Origin: DASXRA01 sp963737425
GTDB lineage: Bacteria; Actinomycetota; Actinomycetes; Mycobacteriales; Jatrophihabitantaceae
NCBI GenBank assembly: GCA_963737425.1
Contig: CAVTSX010000009.1
Location: 1,364,001-1,428,000, forward strand
Length of the DNA stretch: 64,000 bases
Reading direction: 5' to 3'
Position numbers and translations under genes: made by a program. This document shows positions 62,749-64,000 of this stretch, piece after piece. How positions within the stretch are numbered: the first letter of the stretch is position 1; every line of letters begins with the position of its first letter. The notes below the pieces were generated by a model that saw only the letters and a list, made by a program, of their open reading frames with translations, was not told the origin of the DNA and did not search any database.

Positions 62749-64000
62749 TCAGAGGTCGCGTTCGGCGGTCAGCCGTCCTGTTGCGATGGCGTCGACGAGC
62801 GATTGGTGGTCGCGTTCGTTCTGGTCGGCGTAGGCGGCCGCGAATCGGGTGATGGCTTTGTCGAAGACGTCCGAGCTGCCGAGGTATGCGCCTATGGCGA
62901 TCCGGTCGCCGGAGCGGGCGTGGGCCCGGGCAAGCGTCCACCCGCACACTTCTCCGTAGACCCGCATACCGGGCTGCACCAGGGACTCGATGGGGATGGA
63001 GTATTTCCAGTCGCGCAGTTGGCGGACGTAGAAGTCGCGCTGCTGCCCGTCGAGTCCGGCCTCGATCCGCTGCCAGCCCAGGAAGATGTCGCTGCTCGCC
63101 TGCATCAGCCGCTGCCCCGCAACCACCCGCTGACCCTGATTGGTGTACTTGCTGGTTCCGACGAACCGGCTGAGCACCGACGTCTGAGCCTCTTTCACCT
63201 GCAGGAACAGCGGATCAGATTCGTTGCGGCCGAGCATCAAGATGATCCAGCATCGAGTCCCGACGCTGCCGACGCCGACGACCTTGCGGGCCATGTCAGC
63301 GAACTCGTACTGCTCGAGCAGGAAGCGGCGATCGGTTTCCAGCGTGCGCCGGTATTTGGCGATCAGGTCGAGCAGTTGCGATCGGAACTTCGCCGTGTCC
63401 TCCTGATTGGGCAGCAGTTCATCCATCGGCACGAGCAGCGGCGGGTCGGAGATGATCCGCGGCCGTCCGTCCACGAGGCGGGTCAGCTTGGCCACTTCCT
63501 GCATGCTGTCGTGCGTGCGCGCCTTGGCCAGGTCCTTGTCCAGAATCTTGCGTTGACGCTGTTTCAGTTGTGAGTCGAACTGCGCGCGCAGCTCGTCCAG
63601 GTCTGCGTGCGCGTACCAGACATCGAGGTTCGTCATCCCGGCAAAGGCCCGCATCGCCTGCCGGTACTGGGCAACCGCCGCAGTGACGATCTCGCGGCGA
63701 TCCTTGCCCGCAAAACCGTTCCCGCGGGCCGCGACTTCCAGGCTGGCCGCCAGCCGCTTGACATCCCACTCCCACGGGCCCGGCAGCGTCTCATCGAAGT
63801 CGTTGACGTCGAAGACAAGGCGGTGCTCGGCCGAACCGAAGATCCCGAAGTTCGACAGATGCGCATCGCCGCACGCCTGCACGGCCAGCCCCGACACGGG
63901 AGTGGTCGCCAGGTCGCTCGCCATCGGCAACGCCGCACCGCGGTAGTAGGTGAACGGGGAGACCGACATCCGGCCCCACCGGATCGGCACCAACTCCGGC
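62749..64000 (-). CDS. DUF2252-family protein (partial, 5' end beyond window)
   Basis: The visible part is about 417 residues and runs off the right edge; the last readable codons give PELVPIRWGRM, a conserved DUF2252 start region. Family motifs present: SPFTYYRGAALPMA, CGDAHLSNFG and FDVNDFDETLPGPWEWDVKRLAAS, which resemble a kinase/phosphotransferase catalytic loop, and GVGSVGTRCWI. The family looks like a distant protein-kinase fold; function unproven. Lies beside the TreT-like gene in convergent orientation. Confidence 0.88.
   Translation of the reverse strand, partial: PELVPIRWGRMSVSPFTYYRGAALPMASDLATTPVSGLAVQACGDAHLSNFGIFGSAEHRLVFDVNDFDETLPGPWEWDVKRLAASLEVAARGNGFAGKDRREIVTAAVAQYRQAMRAFAGMTNLDVWYAHADLDELRAQFDSQLKQRQRKILDKDLAKARTHDSMQEVAKLTRLVDGRPRIISDPPLLVPMDELLPNQEDTAKFRSQLLDLIAKYRRTLETDRRFLLEQYEFADMARKVVGVGSVGTRCWIILMLGRNESDPLFLQVKEAQTSVLSRFVGTSKYTNQGQRVVAGQRLMQASSDIFLGWQRIEAGLDGQQRDFYVRQLRDWKYSIPIESLVQPGMRVYGEVCGWTLARAHARSGDRIAIGAYLGSSDVFDKAITRFAAAYADQNERDHQSLVDAIATGRLTAERDL

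Noticed and set aside
1..64000. CRISPR arrays, tRNA or rRNA genes, riboswitches
   Set aside because: No regularly spaced repeats, cloverleaf-like sequences, rRNA segments or convincing riboswitch cores were noticed by reading; this is not proof of absence.

Overview
The window is high-GC DNA from a soil-type actinomycete. Evidence is the strong third-position GC bias, many GTG starts, ATGA/GTGA stop-start overlaps, and typical actinobacterial families: F420-type luciferase-like enzyme, BTAD regulator, SigE-family sigma factor, DUF222-HNH protein, YbaB/WXG100 genes, and Tat-exported glycosidases. The genus cannot be fixed from the sequence alone. No rRNA, tRNA, CRISPR array or replication origin was seen.

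Layout. 1-0.9 kb: end of a DrrAB-type ABC exporter, abutting a 161-bp MITE-like palindrome and an intact IS630-family element (to 2.2 kb). 2.3-5.4 kb: small monooxygenase-like protein, acetyltransferase, and a GntR/ABC operon of the YtrA type. 5.5-11 kb: frameshifted lipoprotein, ankyrin protein, YqeY-like protein, a coupled luciferase-like/hotdog pair beside a hydrolase-LuxR fusion, and a DUF1801-like protein. 11.2-14.8 kb: MazF remnant, small exported protein, two-component system, metallo-hydrolase. 15.0-17.3 kb: compact type VII-like locus (YbaB-like, WXG100-like, large toxin-like effector, candidate immunity protein). 17.6-25.8 kb: methyltransferase, glyoxalase-like, SnoaL-like, SGNH hydrolase, beta-lactamase-fold hydrolase, TPR protein, SnoaL/cupin pair. 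25.9-30.9 kb: 1224-aa secreted GH3 glycosidase divergent from a ROK regulator. 31-40.8 kb: 1040-aa BTAD/ATPase regulator, two flavoproteins, OsmC protein divergent from a 14-TM drug exporter, MaoC protein and a second MFS transporter; this could be a small specialised-metabolism or resistance locus. 41-47 kb: decayed zone with a frameshifted GNAT gene, an IS982-like element, an SDR fragment, a DUF222-HNH gene and a sulfatase remnant. 47.2-53.6 kb: GH106-type rhamnosidase, metallo-hydrolase, 2,2-dialkylglycine decarboxylase, SDR. 53.6-64 kb: SigE-family sigma factor with membrane partner, acetyltransferase, flavoprotein/TetR divergon, hemerythrin-like protein, polar amino-acid ABC importer, TreT-like glycosyltransferase and a DUF2252 protein cut by the window end.

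The genes work together mostly as small units: exporters or importers with their regulators (4.1-5.4, 37-39, 58.4-61 kb), secreted polysaccharide degradation (GH3 with ROK, GH106 with a sulfatase relic), and a possible toxin/immunity locus at 15-17 kb. The toxin-like locus and the MITE/IS630 tandem insertion are the observations most worth following up. Several gene breaks (5.7, 41.4 and 44.3 kb) are single frameshifts, so assembly error has to be excluded before they are treated as real.
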